Assembly (NCBI GenBank): GCA_963580285.1
Contig: CAUZLF010000753.1
Coordinates: 62,001-126,000 of the forward strand
Reading direction: 5' to 3'
DNA: 64,000 nt
Source of the DNA: Lucinisca nassula
Taxonomy: Eukaryota > Mollusca > Bivalvia > Lucinida > Lucinidae
Positions within the stretch are counted from its first letter, which is position 1. Every line of letters starts with the position of its first letter. A program made the position numbers and the translations under genes. The notes beneath the pieces were generated by a model. That model did no database searches. It was given only the letters and a program-made list of their open reading frames with translations, and had not been told where the DNA came from. This document shows positions 48,808 through 59,000 of the stretch, piece after piece.

Positions 48808-49245
48808 CTGCCCAGGAAAAGTGTGTATAGGTAAACTGACCGGCTCCTAACGACCTAAACAGTGTTGACTGATCCGTTAAGTGTGTGTGAATTCGGGTTT
48901 AACGCCGCTTTCAACAATTTTTCAGTCATATCACGACGGTGTCTGGTTGCGACAGGAAGCTCAATGCTCACTTTTATAGTGCTGCCTCACTGAAGTATCA
49001 TGTCCCAGACACATTACATGATACCACACCCAGTCACATTATCCTGACACTGGGTCGACCAGTCCTAGCTCTACCCCGTAAATCTGAGTGTCAAGCGAGG
49101 AGCAGCTAGTACCATTTTAACGACTTTGGCATGTCGCGGCCCGGGATCGAACCCGAGACCTCCCGTTCCCCGGAGCGGACACTCTACCAACTGAGCTATC
49201 GGGGCCGGTAACTGATCCATTAAACTCCAATACAAACAAACACTA
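48808..49245 (+). mobile_element. SINE family A 3' part, interrupted by SINE family D
   Basis: 'aagcctgcccaggaaaagtg..ggtaaactgaccggctc..gttgactg' matches the 3' half of the SINE-A copies at 52948 and 58709. The tail resumes at 49211 ('actgatccattaaactccaa') after the inserted SINE-D. Confidence 0.75.
48881..49210 (-). mobile_element. tRNA-derived SINE family D, nested insertion
   Basis: On the minus strand the element starts with a tRNA-like head (49206 down to about 49135) having A box 'tagctcagttgg' and B box 'ggttcgatccc', followed by a conserved central region and a tail 'gaattcacacacac'. The 330-bp insert is flanked by a 13-bp near-perfect duplication, actgatccgttaa (48868-48880) and actgatccattaa (49211-49223). 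The 3' side of the tRNA acceptor stem does not match, so this is a SINE head, not a working tRNA gene. Confidence 0.85.
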
Positions 49246-49694
49246 GATTTATTATTAATTTGCCGTTGCTCTGCAGAGATCCCGACTTCTCAGTGCCGCG
49301 CAAGTCCATCTCTTCACCTACTGAGAGGTGTCTTTATACACCCAATATTCTTTGGGGGTATAGTCCACACCCTTATTATCCTTGCACTCCATAACTTTCT
49401 TCATTGCCGGTAATTGCACTTATCAAGCAGTGCTTTTAACCCTTATCTTGCTGAATACATTTATTTAGCCACACCCATCCCTGACTGTATCAACCAATCA
49501 AATTACAATGTACTTGTGAATGTAGTCATTCAAATTTGCGACCTGAATGACAAACAGTGAAGATCCTGATCGGTGCCAACCGATCTGGATCTACACTGTT
49601 TGCAAATGTGCATGTAGGGGTTGTCATTTTCGGCGGAAAAAGGGTTGACCTCTCGCTCCCCTCATCTCGGCCCCTCCTTCCGGTACCTCTTGAC

Positions 49695-50945
49695 TTTTGG
49701 ATTACCTAGCGGTGTCTTTAACTAGTCGCTCCTCCCGACCCCCCCCCCCCCCCAGTCACTCTTGACTTTTGGCTTACCTTGCAGTGTCTTTAACCAGTCG
49801 CTCCTAACGGTCTCCGCTGGTCCCTCCTGATTATTAGCTTACATAGCGGTATCTTTAACCAGTCGCTCCTCTGTGCAACCCATTCTCTCAGCGCCCTCAT
49901 GCTGCTAACTATGTCTTCATCTGTCTACAGCTTTCGCTTTACTGGTTCCGGTCCCCTCTCCGCCTGGTCCCTCTTGACTTCTGGCTTACCTAGCGGTGTC
50001 TTTAACCAGCCACTCCTCTGTGCAGCCCATTCTCTCAGCGCCATCACGTTGCTAACTCTATCTTCATCTCATCTGTCTCTCTCAATTCCTTCACAGCTTT
50101 CTCTTTACTGGTCCCCCTCCCCTCCTCCTGGTCCCTCTTGACGTTTAGCTTACCTAGCGGTGTCTTTAACCAGCCACTCCTCTGTGCAGCCCATTCTCTC
50201 AGCGCCATCACGTTGCTAACTCTATCTTCATCTCATCTGTCTCTCTCAATTCCTTCACAGCTTTCTCTTTACTGGTCCCCCTCCCCTCCTCCTGGTCCCT
50301 CTTGACGTTTAGCTTACCTAGCGGTGTCTTTAACCAGTCACTCCTCTGTGCAGCCCAATCTCTAAGCGCCCTCACTCTGCTAACTCTATCTTCGTCTGTC
50401 TCTCTCAATTCTTTCACAGCATTCTCTTTACTGGTCCCCCTCCCCTCCCCCCATGGTCCCTCTTGACGTTTAGCTTACCTAGCGGTGTCTTTAACCAGTC
50501 ACTCCTCTGTACAGCCCATTCTCTCAGCGTCGTCATGCTGCTAACCCTGTCTTCATCTGTCTCTCAATTCCTTCACAGCTTTCTCTTTACTGGTCCCGCA
50601 CCCCTCCCACACCCCGGTCCCTCTTGACGTGTAGCTTACCTAGCGGTGTCTTTAACCAGTCACTCCTCTGTGCAGCCCAATCTCTAAGCGCCCTCACTCT
50701 GCTAACTCTATCTTCGTCTGTCTCTCTCAATTCTTTCACAGCTTTCTCTTAACTGGTCCCGGTCCCCCCCGCCTGGTCCCTCTTGTCATTTAGCTTACCT
50801 AGCGGTGTCTTTAACCAGTCACTCCTCTGTAAAGCCCATTCTCTCAGCGCCCTCACGCTGCCAACTCTGTCTTCATCTGTCTCTCTCAGTTCTTTCACAG
50901 CTTTCTCTTTACTTGCAGCATCTAATGGAAACTTGTACGCTAGGT
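49695..50945 (-). repeat. Tandem array of a partial CRAL-TRIO-N-like exon plus splice donor
   Basis: The ~160-164-bp unit carries, on the minus strand, most of the exon at 50799-50945, its 5' splice site (CTAG|GTAAGC) and ~30-50 bases of G-rich intron. Donor motifs lie at 50793, 50633, 50473, 50312, 50148 and 49984, with truncated or mutated units at about 49837, 49772 and 49701. Duplicated units start inside the exon, so they lack the natural 3' splice site. Confidence 0.8.
50799..50945 (-). CDS. Probable exon of a CRAL-TRIO family lipid-transfer protein (N-terminal domain)
   Basis: On the minus strand the acceptor 'tttttctcattcag' precedes a 147-base exon ending in CTAG|GTAAGC. It encodes 48 full codons with split codons at both ends (phase 1 at each side, so the exon is symmetric). 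The peptide runs from LAYKFPLDAASKEKAVKELR to TPL with 'ELRETDEDRVGSVRALREW', fitting the helical CRAL-TRIO-N pattern (KA..EL.E....R...+..LR.W....) seen in alpha-tocopherol transfer protein-like and clavesin-like proteins, which carry hydrophobic ligands. The rest of the gene is not visible. It is the most 5' and only complete member of the amplified series. Family call is from memory of the pattern. Confidence 0.5.
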
Positions 50946-50994
50946 CTGAATGAGAAAAATGGTAGCGATAGATAACGCAAAGTCAGTGAAATTT

Positions 50995-51660
50995 ATTTGA
51001 TTTGAGGTTTAACGTCGCGGAACACTATTTAGGTCATTTTGGAGACTTTGTTACCAATTTTGTGGGTCTTTTACCCGATATCTAGATGACATGATATCTC
51101 AAGTCCTGCTGCCTAATGAAACCAATATGGTTTAGGGTCTAGTTATTTCATGTTCGTGTCTCTTTCACTTTGGTGTCCCTGGTGGGAGCTGTGGGTTAAT
51201 TATATCGATTCCTGTTCATTGCCTTCACTTCTATTTTTATATGAGCCGCACCAAGCGAATTTGGGTCTTCGAGCATTCCGTCATGACAAATTTTAACTGC
51301 GCATGCCCAGCCATTCAGAGGGGCCAGGGATATGGCTTTCTGTCTGAAGGTTCCTCTTGATTCACTGCTTGTATGAGCGAGCAGCGAAGGTTCTGGCGAG
51401 ACTGCGCGGATGCGCAGGCTCGCCTGAACCTTCGCTGCTCGCATAGGCGATTAGTACCAAAATCGCTTGACAGGACCCATATGTATGGACGGTCCGACTT
51501 GTACCACTTTACCTGGTAAACCGCTTAGACCTTCAAAGCGGTTTACCAGTACTGGTGTGCGGTCGGTTTCAGCTATGCGTGGAATTACCATGCAGCCCGT
51601 TCAATTTCTCCAAGTCCCGATGGGCGGGGTCGCGCAAAGTAAGTGAAAGGCACGAGTAGA
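50995..51660 (-). mobile_element. SINE family C copy interrupted by a palindromic element
   Basis: The part at 50995-51130 ('gaggtttaacgtcgc..aggtcattttggagac') and the part at 51483-51660 ('gtatggacggtccgacttg..ggcggggtcgcgc') together match the inverted SINE-C at 57225-57490. The intervening sequence contains the palindromic element at 51241-51480. Confidence 0.6.
51241..51480. mobile_element. Palindrome-bearing short element, copy 1
   Basis: A ~240-bp sequence is nearly identical to 54176-54414. It contains a ~66-bp inverted repeat (about 51376-51441), whose arms are 'gcgagcagcgaaggttc' and its complement around a GCGCGGATGCGC centre. ORFs of 82-97 codons on the minus strand are conserved only because the element is. 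Confidence 0.8.
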
Positions 51661-51734
51661 AAATGATCACCCCTTGAAGATAGAATAGTTTCAATACAGA
51701 ACTTCCATCAAGAAAGCACACCTATTTCATTTTG

Positions 51735-51965
51735 ACTCCCTTGAATCCCACTTTTATATCGTAAAACCGGGGTTTACAGGGGTAAACCTTCTGCTCCAAA
51801 ATATAGATTGTAGGCACTCGTTAGAACCGCCTCGGTGAGGCGGTTCTAACGAGTACCCACAATCTATATTGTGAGCAGTAATAAGAAAAATATCACAAAT
51901 TTTCATCTTAAAATGTTTGTTGTTTCGGCGGTAAAGTTTACAAGGCATTTGTGTAGGCGTGTTTG
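51735..51965. mobile_element. Palindromic MITE family M, copy 1
   Basis: The core is a hairpin, 'gttagaaccgcctc' and its complement, with outer arms 'atatagattgt' (51800-51873). The flanks contain 'ccccacttttatat..taaaac', 'aggggtaaacctt' and 'ggcggtaaa..tacaa..catttgt.taggcgtgttt', which recur with the other copies. Confidence 0.8.
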
Positions 51966-52207
51966 CGGAATGTTGCTATTTTTCGCGATATCCAACATTC
52001 TTTCATGGCGCTAATATACTATGGGGTATAGTGCTTGCCTTTCACATCTTTCTTCTGACTAAAAGTTGTGATTTCTTCCTATGTTTTGGAACTGCGAACC
52101 AAAGTGCGGACAGTACTTGTGGGTCTACTGTCTCTTAGTATAAGCTTGAACTAAGATTTAAACTGTTCGATCGTTTAACCTTAAATTCCACTATTCGTGT
52201 TAATCAA

Positions 52208-52275
52208 AGCAGCTTAGATCCAGATCAGACGCCGCGAGCTGCGGCGTCTGATCTGGGTCTACACTGTTTGCCAAA
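52208..52275. repeat. Small palindromic repeat family P (gatcagacgccgc)
   Basis: 'gatcagacgccgcgagctgc' and its complement form a hairpin followed by 'gggtctacactgtttgcc'. Relatives: about 49556-49612, 55735-55795, 56573-56632, 56740-56812, and half-copies at 57880-57915 and 61677-61697. Confidence 0.8.
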
Positions 52276-52289
52276 CAAAACACATAAAC

Positions 52290-52350
52290 ATCCCTTGTGG
52301 GTACTCTTTAGAATCGCCTCACCGAGGCGCTGCTAATGAGTAACCACACC
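52290..52350. repeat. Degenerate core of MITE family M
   Basis: 'tgtgggtactctttagaatc..gcctcaccgaggcgctgctaatgagta' is a diverged M-family hairpin. Confidence 0.6.
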
Positions 52351-52560
52351 ATATGTTTTCGTACAGAAATACGAAAAGTATATGAGTACTTTTCGGAAGG
52401 AAAGGGGCCTTATCATGGGCTATTTAAAAGGCAACAAGTATAGATCCTGATAAGACGACTCGATGTGAATCTAAACAAAGATGCTTGGGATCATGTCCGC
52501 CAATAGAACAGGCCGTGTACTGATAAAACTTGTATTTAGACTTGAAACACTGTTTTATAT

Positions 52561-52718
52561 ATAGAGGATCTTAGATGAGTACTCATGTATTATTGAATTA
52601 ATTAAACGAGTTGAGGGAAAGGGATAAAATGCGAGGCTGTGCCGAGCATTTTATCCCTTTTCCTCAACTCGTTTAATAAATTCAATAATACATGAGCATG
52701 AGTGCAAGATTCTATTTA
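52561..52718. repeat. Long near-perfect palindrome, ~70-bp arms
   Basis: The left arm 52561-52632 ('catgtattattgaatt..aaacgagttgagg..aagggataaaatgc') is complementary to 52646-52718 with few mismatches around a ~13-base loop. It is not part of family M or P, and would extrude a large hairpin. Confidence 0.85.
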
Positions 52719-52947
52719 TCATATGACATTTAAAACGCATTTTATTCACGACTGTTTAAAAAAATGTCAAATTTTCGCCATTAGTAAACGCGACGTCGTT
52801 AAGGACGTCGTACATGTAACATTACGGGGCGTATATAACTAATTTGCATATTTAATCCACTAGTGGATTACCGAAAATATTACATTGCGTTATTACACTG
52901 TCAGACGCGACGTCATATGATAAAAAAGGTTCCCATCACTGAAAGGC

Positions 52948-53262
52948 CATGTCGGCCTCGGTAGCTTAGTCGGATGCGCATCTGACTGGTTATCAGGAGG
53001 ACGCGGGTTCGATACCTGCCGGGGGCGACAACATTCTTTCGTGGAGATTGATCATGAAATCGTTTATACAGTCATTCTTTCCCTTCCGCTGATTCAAGAA
53101 GGGCAGTTGTCAGTCTGTTTCTGACGAAGGAATGTGCATTGTACCGGTTAACCGCTTACGTATAAGCCTGTCCAGGAAAATGCGGATAGGTAAACTGACC
53201 GGCTCAAAAATGACTTGAATAGCGTTGACTGGGCCGTTAAACTCGAATATAAACAAAACACA
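52948..53262 (+). mobile_element. tRNA-derived SINE family A, full length
   Basis: The tRNA-like head (52954-53030) has A box 'tagcttagtcgg' and B box 'ggttcgatacc'. The body contains 'ccttccgctgattcaagaag', 'ggttaaccgcttacgtataa' and 'aggtaaactgaccggctc', and the tail is 'atataaacaaaa'. It is flanked by the 11-bp target duplication cactgaaaggc (52937-52947 and 53263-53273). Other copies: 48808-48880 plus 49211-49245 (3' part) and 58709-59000. Confidence 0.92.
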
Positions 53263-53309
53263 CACTGAAAGGCTCTGTATAGCCTGTCAGTGATGGGGTG
53301 GGGGGCGGT

Positions 53310-53430
53310 TCTAAAGAGTTATCACAATCTATGTTTTAGAGCAGAAATAAGAAATATACGCTTTACCCCTGTAGACCCCAGTTTTACTATATAAAAGTGG
53401 GGTTCAAGGGGGGTCAGAATTATATAGGTC
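53310..53430. mobile_element. MITE family M, partial copy
   Basis: 'ggcggttctaaagagttatcacaatctatg' followed by 'gtttac'-like and 'ccccagttttactatataaaagtggggttcaagg' represents one half of a family M element. Confidence 0.65.
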
Positions 53431-53909
53431 CTGACCCCAAGCATATACAGATCTAAACCTTTTGAAAAGGTTTTACAGTGTTCAGGACCGAAAGGTCAAA
53501 CCTTGAACACAATTTTGTCTGCCTGCATTATCTTATCACTATTTGTTTTGTGCAGCAAGACATGTACCGAACTAGGTTATCAAAAGAATGAAGGAAGTAT
53601 ATGTGCATGGTCGTCGGTGTGAAAACTGTACTGATCGCAAGCTGAATGAACACCGTAGGGTCTAGTGAGCATGCGCAAAAGAGTCTAACCAAAACCATTA
53701 CCGTTTCCACGTTCCACTGACTTATGATAACGGGTCAGAAAGCAGGTTCTGGGGTTATGAAACGTTTATTAGCTATGGTATCGAACTATGAAAGGAATTG
53801 CTCAAACACAGCATTAGGAAAACATGTCCGTAAGAAATTGTAGCGTCCAACATGGTGTCAGAAAATGATAAATATAAGGTAAAAAATGATAAAATCTGCA
53901 TTATTTCTG

Positions 53910-54065
53910 CTTTCAACATAGATTGTGGGTTCTCCTTAGAACCGCCTCAATGAGGCGTTCTAACGAGTACCCACAATCCATGTTTTTGAGCAAAATAAGG
54001 TTGATAATATATGCCCCCGTAAACCCCACTTTTCTGTATATTAAGTGGGGTTTGAGGGGGGGTCC
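53910..54065. mobile_element. MITE family M copy
   Basis: The hairpin at about 53928-53985 ('acatagattgtgggttctcc..agaaccgcctcaatgaggcg') is followed by 'cccccgtaaaccccactttt' and 'aagtggggtttgaggggggg'. The last part is itself an inverted repeat of AAACCCCACTT. Confidence 0.8.
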
Positions 54066-54175
54066 TCGTTTCACGGACTTGTTACCGTGTTGATCTCACC
54101 GGAATCATCCCTATCGACGGACTAGCTACATGTATATGAAGTTAGAATCAGAGAGCGGTCCCCCAGGGATATAAA

Positions 54176-54414
54176 ATGAGCCCCGCCAAGCGAATTTGTG
54201 TCTTCGAGCATTCCGTCATGACAAATTTTAACTGTGCATGCCCAGTCATTCATAGGGGCCAGGGATATGCCTTTCTGTCTGAAGGTTCCTTTTGATTCAC
54301 TCCTTGTATGAGCGAGCAGCGAAGGTTCTGGCGAGACTGCGCGGATGCGCAGGCTCGCCTGAACCTTCGCTGCTCGCATAGGCGATAAATACCAAAATCG
54401 CTTGACGGGGCCCA
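54176..54414. mobile_element. Palindrome-bearing short element, copy 2
   Basis: Near-identical to 51241-51480, starting 'gagccccgccaagcgaattt' and ending 'aaaatcgcttgacggggccc'. The ends are themselves roughly inverted (GCCCCGCCAAGCGA vs TCGCTTGACGGGGC), so they are likely the terminal inverted repeat. Confidence 0.85.
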
Positions 54415-54799
54415 TTAATGGTTTTCATGCTCATTTCTGTTGAGCATGGGGTTGGTCATACTCATAAACATTTGAATGCCAATAATAAACTCAAAATGGA
54501 CGGATGAACAGACGGACGGAGGCGATTCTAATATCCCTTCGCTTTTTTAAACATCGTTGGGATAATGAGTGCTGTGCGACCAGCAATCACTCCCGCGCAT
54601 TCTGATCTGAGTCCTCGCTGATCGCACGAGCCTTCTGCAGCCGCCGGGCTTGATTGATTAAGTTTAACGACACATCAACCCGTGCGGGTCATTTTGTGTC
54701 GTCCCCAAGAGAATGGGAGAAGAGATAGAAGAAACAGCGGAGAGCCAGAAGAGAAATAGGAACATGACTTGAAGTCATTACGATAACACACCCGTGCGA

Positions 54800-55030
54800 T
54801 ATAGTGCAATTTTTTCATCTCCAAAATGGCTACTTTTCTAACGAAAATCTGTGATATTTTGCTTATTTATACTGCAAACATAGGTTGTGGGTACTTGTTA
54901 GAACCGCCTCATTGAGGCGGTTCTAACGAGTATCAACAACCTATGTCTTGGAGCAGAAATAAGAAAAATAATGTTTACCCCCGTAAACCCCAGTTTTTTC
55001 TATATAAAGTCGGGTGTAAGGGGGTGTTCA
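54800..55030. mobile_element. MITE family M copy with almost perfect hairpin
   Basis: Arms run from about 54877 to 54946 with core 'gttagaaccgcctcattgag' and outer 'acataggttgt'. It is followed by 'gtttacccccgtaaacccca' and 'ataaagtcgggtgtaagggg'. Confidence 0.8.
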
Positions 55031-55239
55031 TTTCACTGACTTATTCACGTGATGTGTAGAAACAGAAGAAATAACAACATCCACCTCTACCCTTATCGAT
55101 TGCAAGGACAGAAGTAAGCCAATGTAAGGACACACCAGTGTCACCTTTGCCTTGAACCACACAAAGCTTTCCAAAAAGAACTAAATGACAATTCTTAGTC
55201 ATCGCCACAAATAATATGGGGTATCCGCAAATCATTTGT

Positions 55240-55340
55240 CTAATCTACTCTTGTGGGCACTCATTTGAAGCGCCTCCCCGAGGCGCTTTTACTGAGGACC
55301 GACAACAGGAGGCACTTCTAATGAGTACCTATATAATTTT
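55240..55340. repeat. Degenerate MITE family M core
   Basis: 'gtgggcactcatttgaagcg' and 'cctccccgaggcgcttttactgag' show a decayed M hairpin. The 106-codon ORF at 55216-55536 spans it and is not credible. Confidence 0.5.
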
Positions 55341-55539
55341 TGATTTCGTGCAGACAAACATCAGTACTAGCGCCCTATCTGGAGCTATGAGATTTGTCTC
55401 ATGCTGTCTGCATGTGCAGGCTGATCTGCGAAAATGCTTCTCGCACATCTTATTTTACTGCATATATGCCATGCGTTCGCTCAAATATTCAAATGTCATT
55501 ATCTGTGGTTGGTGTAAATTTTGTAAAATACTTTAAAAC

Positions 55540-56570
55540 TAAGACTTGGACCGAGGCCTGTGTATCATATTTGTGTGGAGAGAGAGATGTAATGATGACT
55601 AATATGTATTACAGCTAGTATGAAATCTCAGGGATTGGATTACGTAACTGATCTCCTGCTGTTGACCCCAAAAAAAATGCATCTGACAAATATCGACTAT
55701 TTATAATTTACTTATCAAACTTAAAATCAGCGTAGGCCCTGATCAGACCGCAGTTTTATCTTGGTCCACACCGTTTGCAACAATGACTTTTGAAATAACC
55801 AGCAGATGAAAAAGCAGATGACAACAGTTGAACTCTGTTATGACTCTATTAAGATACATAGAGTGTGAAAATACACGTATTTTATAGATTTATATTGCTG
55901 TGTTAACAGATGATTACGGGGTTCCGGGTCACGTCCTGCATAATGAAAAATAATACCCTGTCCTATTTGTAAACAAGTTTTGTTCAAGCTGAACCGAGGA
56001 CAAACTATTTGGTTTGCGTTTGTTCAGTTTTCTGTATTTTACCTAGTCCTAGTCGAACTCGACTAAACATGCAGCTGACTGATCCGAACCCCTCCCCCAC
56101 GCCCCACCCACCGAACCCCTTAAAATCCGTATGCCCATAATACAGAACTGCTGAGAACAAGTTAACTCTTACCTTCCTTTTCTAAGTCCTCCATCTTATT
56201 TTGGGATTACGTGTTTCTATTTGTTTTGTTTTTTTTTGCTCTGTGTCAAGGACTATATTATATTATTGATATCGGCATTTTCCGGACTTGGTCGGAAAAT
56301 GCCGAAATGTTAAAGTTGCATAGACGTTGTTGTGACGTTGTTTATACCTTATGTCACAGTGGGTAGAGAACAAGAGAACGCGGTGCACCCCTGCCCATGG
56401 GAGGGCCTCGTTAATAGGGGTTGGGTTCATTAACCCTTTTTGAGCAAAATAGAATCTTCCTCCGGCCTCTTCCTCCTTATATATGGTAGGTGTCCATTTC
56501 TGAAATTTATGGGTGTCAGGTTGTTTTCTTCAAAATTTGTTTGGAAAATGGCTGAAGTCTTTGCAAATAG
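55540..56570. other. No recognisable gene
   Basis: A+T-rich sequence with one family P fragment at 55735-55795 and a short inverted pair, 'gcattttccggacttggtcg' with its complement around 56275-56305. The block at 56437-56465 ('taaccctttttgagcaaaat') resembles 59000-59030. Confidence 0.5.
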
Positions 56571-56572
56571 TG

Positions 56573-56812
56573 TAGGCCATGATCAGACGCCGCGTCCTGC
56601 GGCGTCTGATCTGGGCCTGCACTGTTTGCCAGGGTACCCGTTTTGGGGTTTATGTCAGTACAAAATGAGTTAAATCTGGTTGTAGTAATGGCCTGTAACC
56701 TTTTGAACCCAGTATAGAGCGGTACACGTACCTATGTAAAAAGTGTAGATCCTGATCAGATTGCTAACAGAGAACCAATTTAACTCATCTGGATCAACAC
56801 TGTTTGTGATCT
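56573..56812. repeat. Two family P palindromic repeats
   Basis: One near-perfect copy at 56576-56632 (gatcagacgccgcg..gcggcgtctgatctgggcct) and one decayed copy at 56740-56812, both ending in 'cactgtttg'. Confidence 0.75.
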
Positions 56813-56934
56813 GTTAAAAATGATCTTGGCCAAATCCCTGTTTACAAAAGTGGGTGCCTTCAAATTTAGAGGTGGAAGAATCCACATTAAAATTCAAGGA
56901 TGAAAGGTTTAACATAACTAAGACCGTTCTATGA

Positions 56935-57190
56935 AGCTTTACGAAAACACGCCTGTACAAATACATTGTAAACTTTGCCGCCGAAAAAATGAAATTTAAG
57001 TGATAAAAAAAAGTGATATTTTTCTTATTTCTGTTCAAAATATAGATTGTGGGTACTCATTAGAACCGGATCATCGAGACAGCTCTAAGTAGAACCCACA
57101 ATCTATATTGTATAACAGAAATAAGAATAATAATGTTTACCCCTGTAAGCCCATATTTTACTACATAAAATGGGGTTCAAGGGGGTCAAA
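56935..57190. mobile_element. MITE family M, near full-length
   Basis: Starts 'aaaacacgcctgtacaaata' (the complement of the 'gcgtgtttt' end at 51965 and 58425), has the hairpin core at 57040-57110, and ends 'aaaatggggttcaagggggtc'. Confidence 0.8.
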
Positions 57191-57194
57191 TATT

Positions 57195-57490
57195 TATTTA
57201 TTTATTTATTTATTTTTTTACTTAGATTCCACGTCCCATTCAATACAATATAGGTCATTTTGAAGACATTGTTTCCGATTATGCGGGACTTTAATCCGAT
57301 CATTGAGATGAAATGACATTTCAAGCCGAACGGTCCAAACAAACAAAAGGGCTTATATGCAGGGACGGTCCGATTCGCACCACTTTACCTGGGTAGGCTT
57401 TCTTATGCGCGGTCGATTTCAGCTCTGCGTGGAAGCATCATGCGGCCTAGTCTGATTCTCCAAGCTACAATAGGCGGGGGCCGCGCCAGA
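57195..57490 (-). mobile_element. SINE family C with (ATTT)n tail
   Basis: On the minus strand it begins with a GC-rich head ('ggcgcggcccccgccta') and ends at the (TTTA)n tract 57190-57222. It contains 'cggaccgtccctgcata' and 'tgaaatgtcatttcatctca'. The same family is at 48580-48805 and 50995-51660. Confidence 0.6.
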
Positions 57491-57627
57491 AGCCAGCAAT
57501 TAATTGAATTTTATTAATACAGTAGGAAATACCAGCATAAGAGACAGTACGAACACTCCACTTAATTGCTTTGAACGGGTCCATTGCGAGTTTAAGGGGG
57601 GGGGGAGAAGGGGGGGGGGGTCTACTG

Positions 57628-57780
57628 ATGGGCCTCCGTGGCCTAGTGGATAGGAGCGCTGACTCTTAATCATTAGGTTTCCCACCGCAATGATTTGAGA
57701 CTGATTCGAGGTCAGATGGGATTTCTCCAGTTACTCCGGTTTTCGCTCAAATTATCCTGAAAGCGCCGCAAAACCAAACA
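57628..57780 (+). mobile_element. SINE family B copy with internal deletion
   Basis: The head 'gggcctccgtggcctagtgg' and 'cattaggtttcccaccgcaa' match the 19779 copy. The middle is shortened and the 3' part 'ctccagttactccggttttc' to 'gccgcaaaaccaaacaaga' is kept. Confidence 0.8.
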
Positions 57781-58169
57781 AGAAGAGGGGGCTGAGGTAG
57801 ACTACTTGATTTCAATCAGTGTAAATTTTACAATAAATTAAAGTCTGCACTAAAAGTAAATGCAGTAGACCATGGTCTTCGTCGTCTGAACTGGGTTTGT
57901 CGTATGCACTATTTGCCAGTGGACACCATATACATATCACAGTACGTCAGGGTCCGCGGACATAATATATCATTATTTGTTTCACGGAAATTTTAAAGTT
58001 TGTAAATTATTATTATTATTATTTTAAGGAATTAAATCAGTATAAATTGCTAGTTAATAGTACATTTAAATACCCAAATGTTGCCTTTTTCCAACCCCCC
58101 CCCCCCCAAACACACACACACACAAAAACAAACTTACGAACAGGACAAGTGATATTCGAGTCAGTTGCG

Positions 58170-58430
58170 CTAGAAAATTTTCATCACGAAAACACGCTTA
58201 TATAATTTTTACCCCCTTGAACCCCACTTTTATATAGTAAAACTGGGGTTTGCAGGGGTAAACCTTATTTTTCTTTTTTCTGCTTTAAAATATAGATTGG
58301 CGGTTCTAACGAGTACCCACAATCTATATTTTGAGCAGAAATATCACAATTTTTCATCATAAAATTTTCGTTTTTCTCGGCGGTAAAATAGGCAATGTAT
58401 TTGTATAGGCGTGTTTTCGTAATGACTGTA
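58170..58430. mobile_element. MITE family M copy, hairpin partly deleted
   Basis: Flanks are intact ('cacgaaaacacgcttatata' at left, 'gtataggcgtgttttcgtaa' at right, giving a terminal inverted repeat), but one arm of the core is reduced ('atatagattggcggttctaa'). Confidence 0.8.
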
Positions 58431-58705
58431 CGTGAATTATCATATTGAAAATACGCCTATACAAATGCATTGTAAATTTTATCGCCGGAAAGATGAACAA
58501 TTGTGATATTTCTTACTTCAGCTCAAGGAAACTCTTTAGAACCGCCTCATCGAGGCCGTTCTAACGAGTATCCGCAATGTATATTTTAGAGCATAATCAA
58601 GAAAAATACAAGGTATGCGGTTCTAACGAGTACCCTCAATCTTTATTTTGAGCAGAAATAAGAAAAATAAGGTTTTCCCCTGTTAACCCCAGTTTTACTA
58701 TATAA
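58431..58705. mobile_element. MITE family M copies, tandem and rearranged
   Basis: A second M element starts at 58448 ('gaaaatacgcctatacaaat') and contains a decayed hairpin at 58530-58575, followed by a further half-core at 58620-58650 and the 'cccc agttttactatataaaagtg' end. Confidence 0.7.
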
Positions 58706-58708
58706 AAG

Positions 58709-59000
58709 TGTAGCTGGCCTCGGTAGCTCAGTCGCATGCGCGTCTTACTGGTGATCAGGAGGACGCGGGTTCGCTACCTGCCGCGGTCTGCAACATTCTG
58801 TCGTGGACATTGATCATGAAATCTTTTTTTCTACGGTCATTCTCTCCCTTCCGCTGATTCAAGAAGGGCAGTTGTCAGTTTCTAGCGAAAGAATGTGCAC
58901 TGTACTGGTTAACCGCTTATGTATAAGCCTGCCCTGGAAAAAGTGTGGATAGGTAAACTGACCGGCTCAAAAATGAAAATAGTGTTGACTGGGTCGCTAA
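58709..59000 (+). mobile_element. tRNA-derived SINE family A copy
   Basis: The head 'ggcctcggtagctcagtcgc' and B box 'ggttcgctacc' plus the body match 52948-53262. The tail is truncated at about 'gactgggtcgctaaccc'. The tRNA head has a damaged acceptor stem, so it is not a tRNA gene. Confidence 0.85.

Noticed and set aside
49135..49206. tRNA gene on the minus strand
   Set aside because: A and B boxes are present but the acceptor stem does not close, and the sequence lies at the head of a 330-bp element with a target duplication, so it is a SINE head.
52954..53031. tRNA gene (also at 58711-58785)
   Set aside because: Both are heads of the same 315-bp SINE family; stems are imperfect and one copy has an 11-bp target duplication around the whole element.
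54122..54415. 97-codon minus-strand ORF also found at 51196-51444
   Set aside because: Conserved only because it lies in two copies of a palindromic mobile element; start and end differ between copies.
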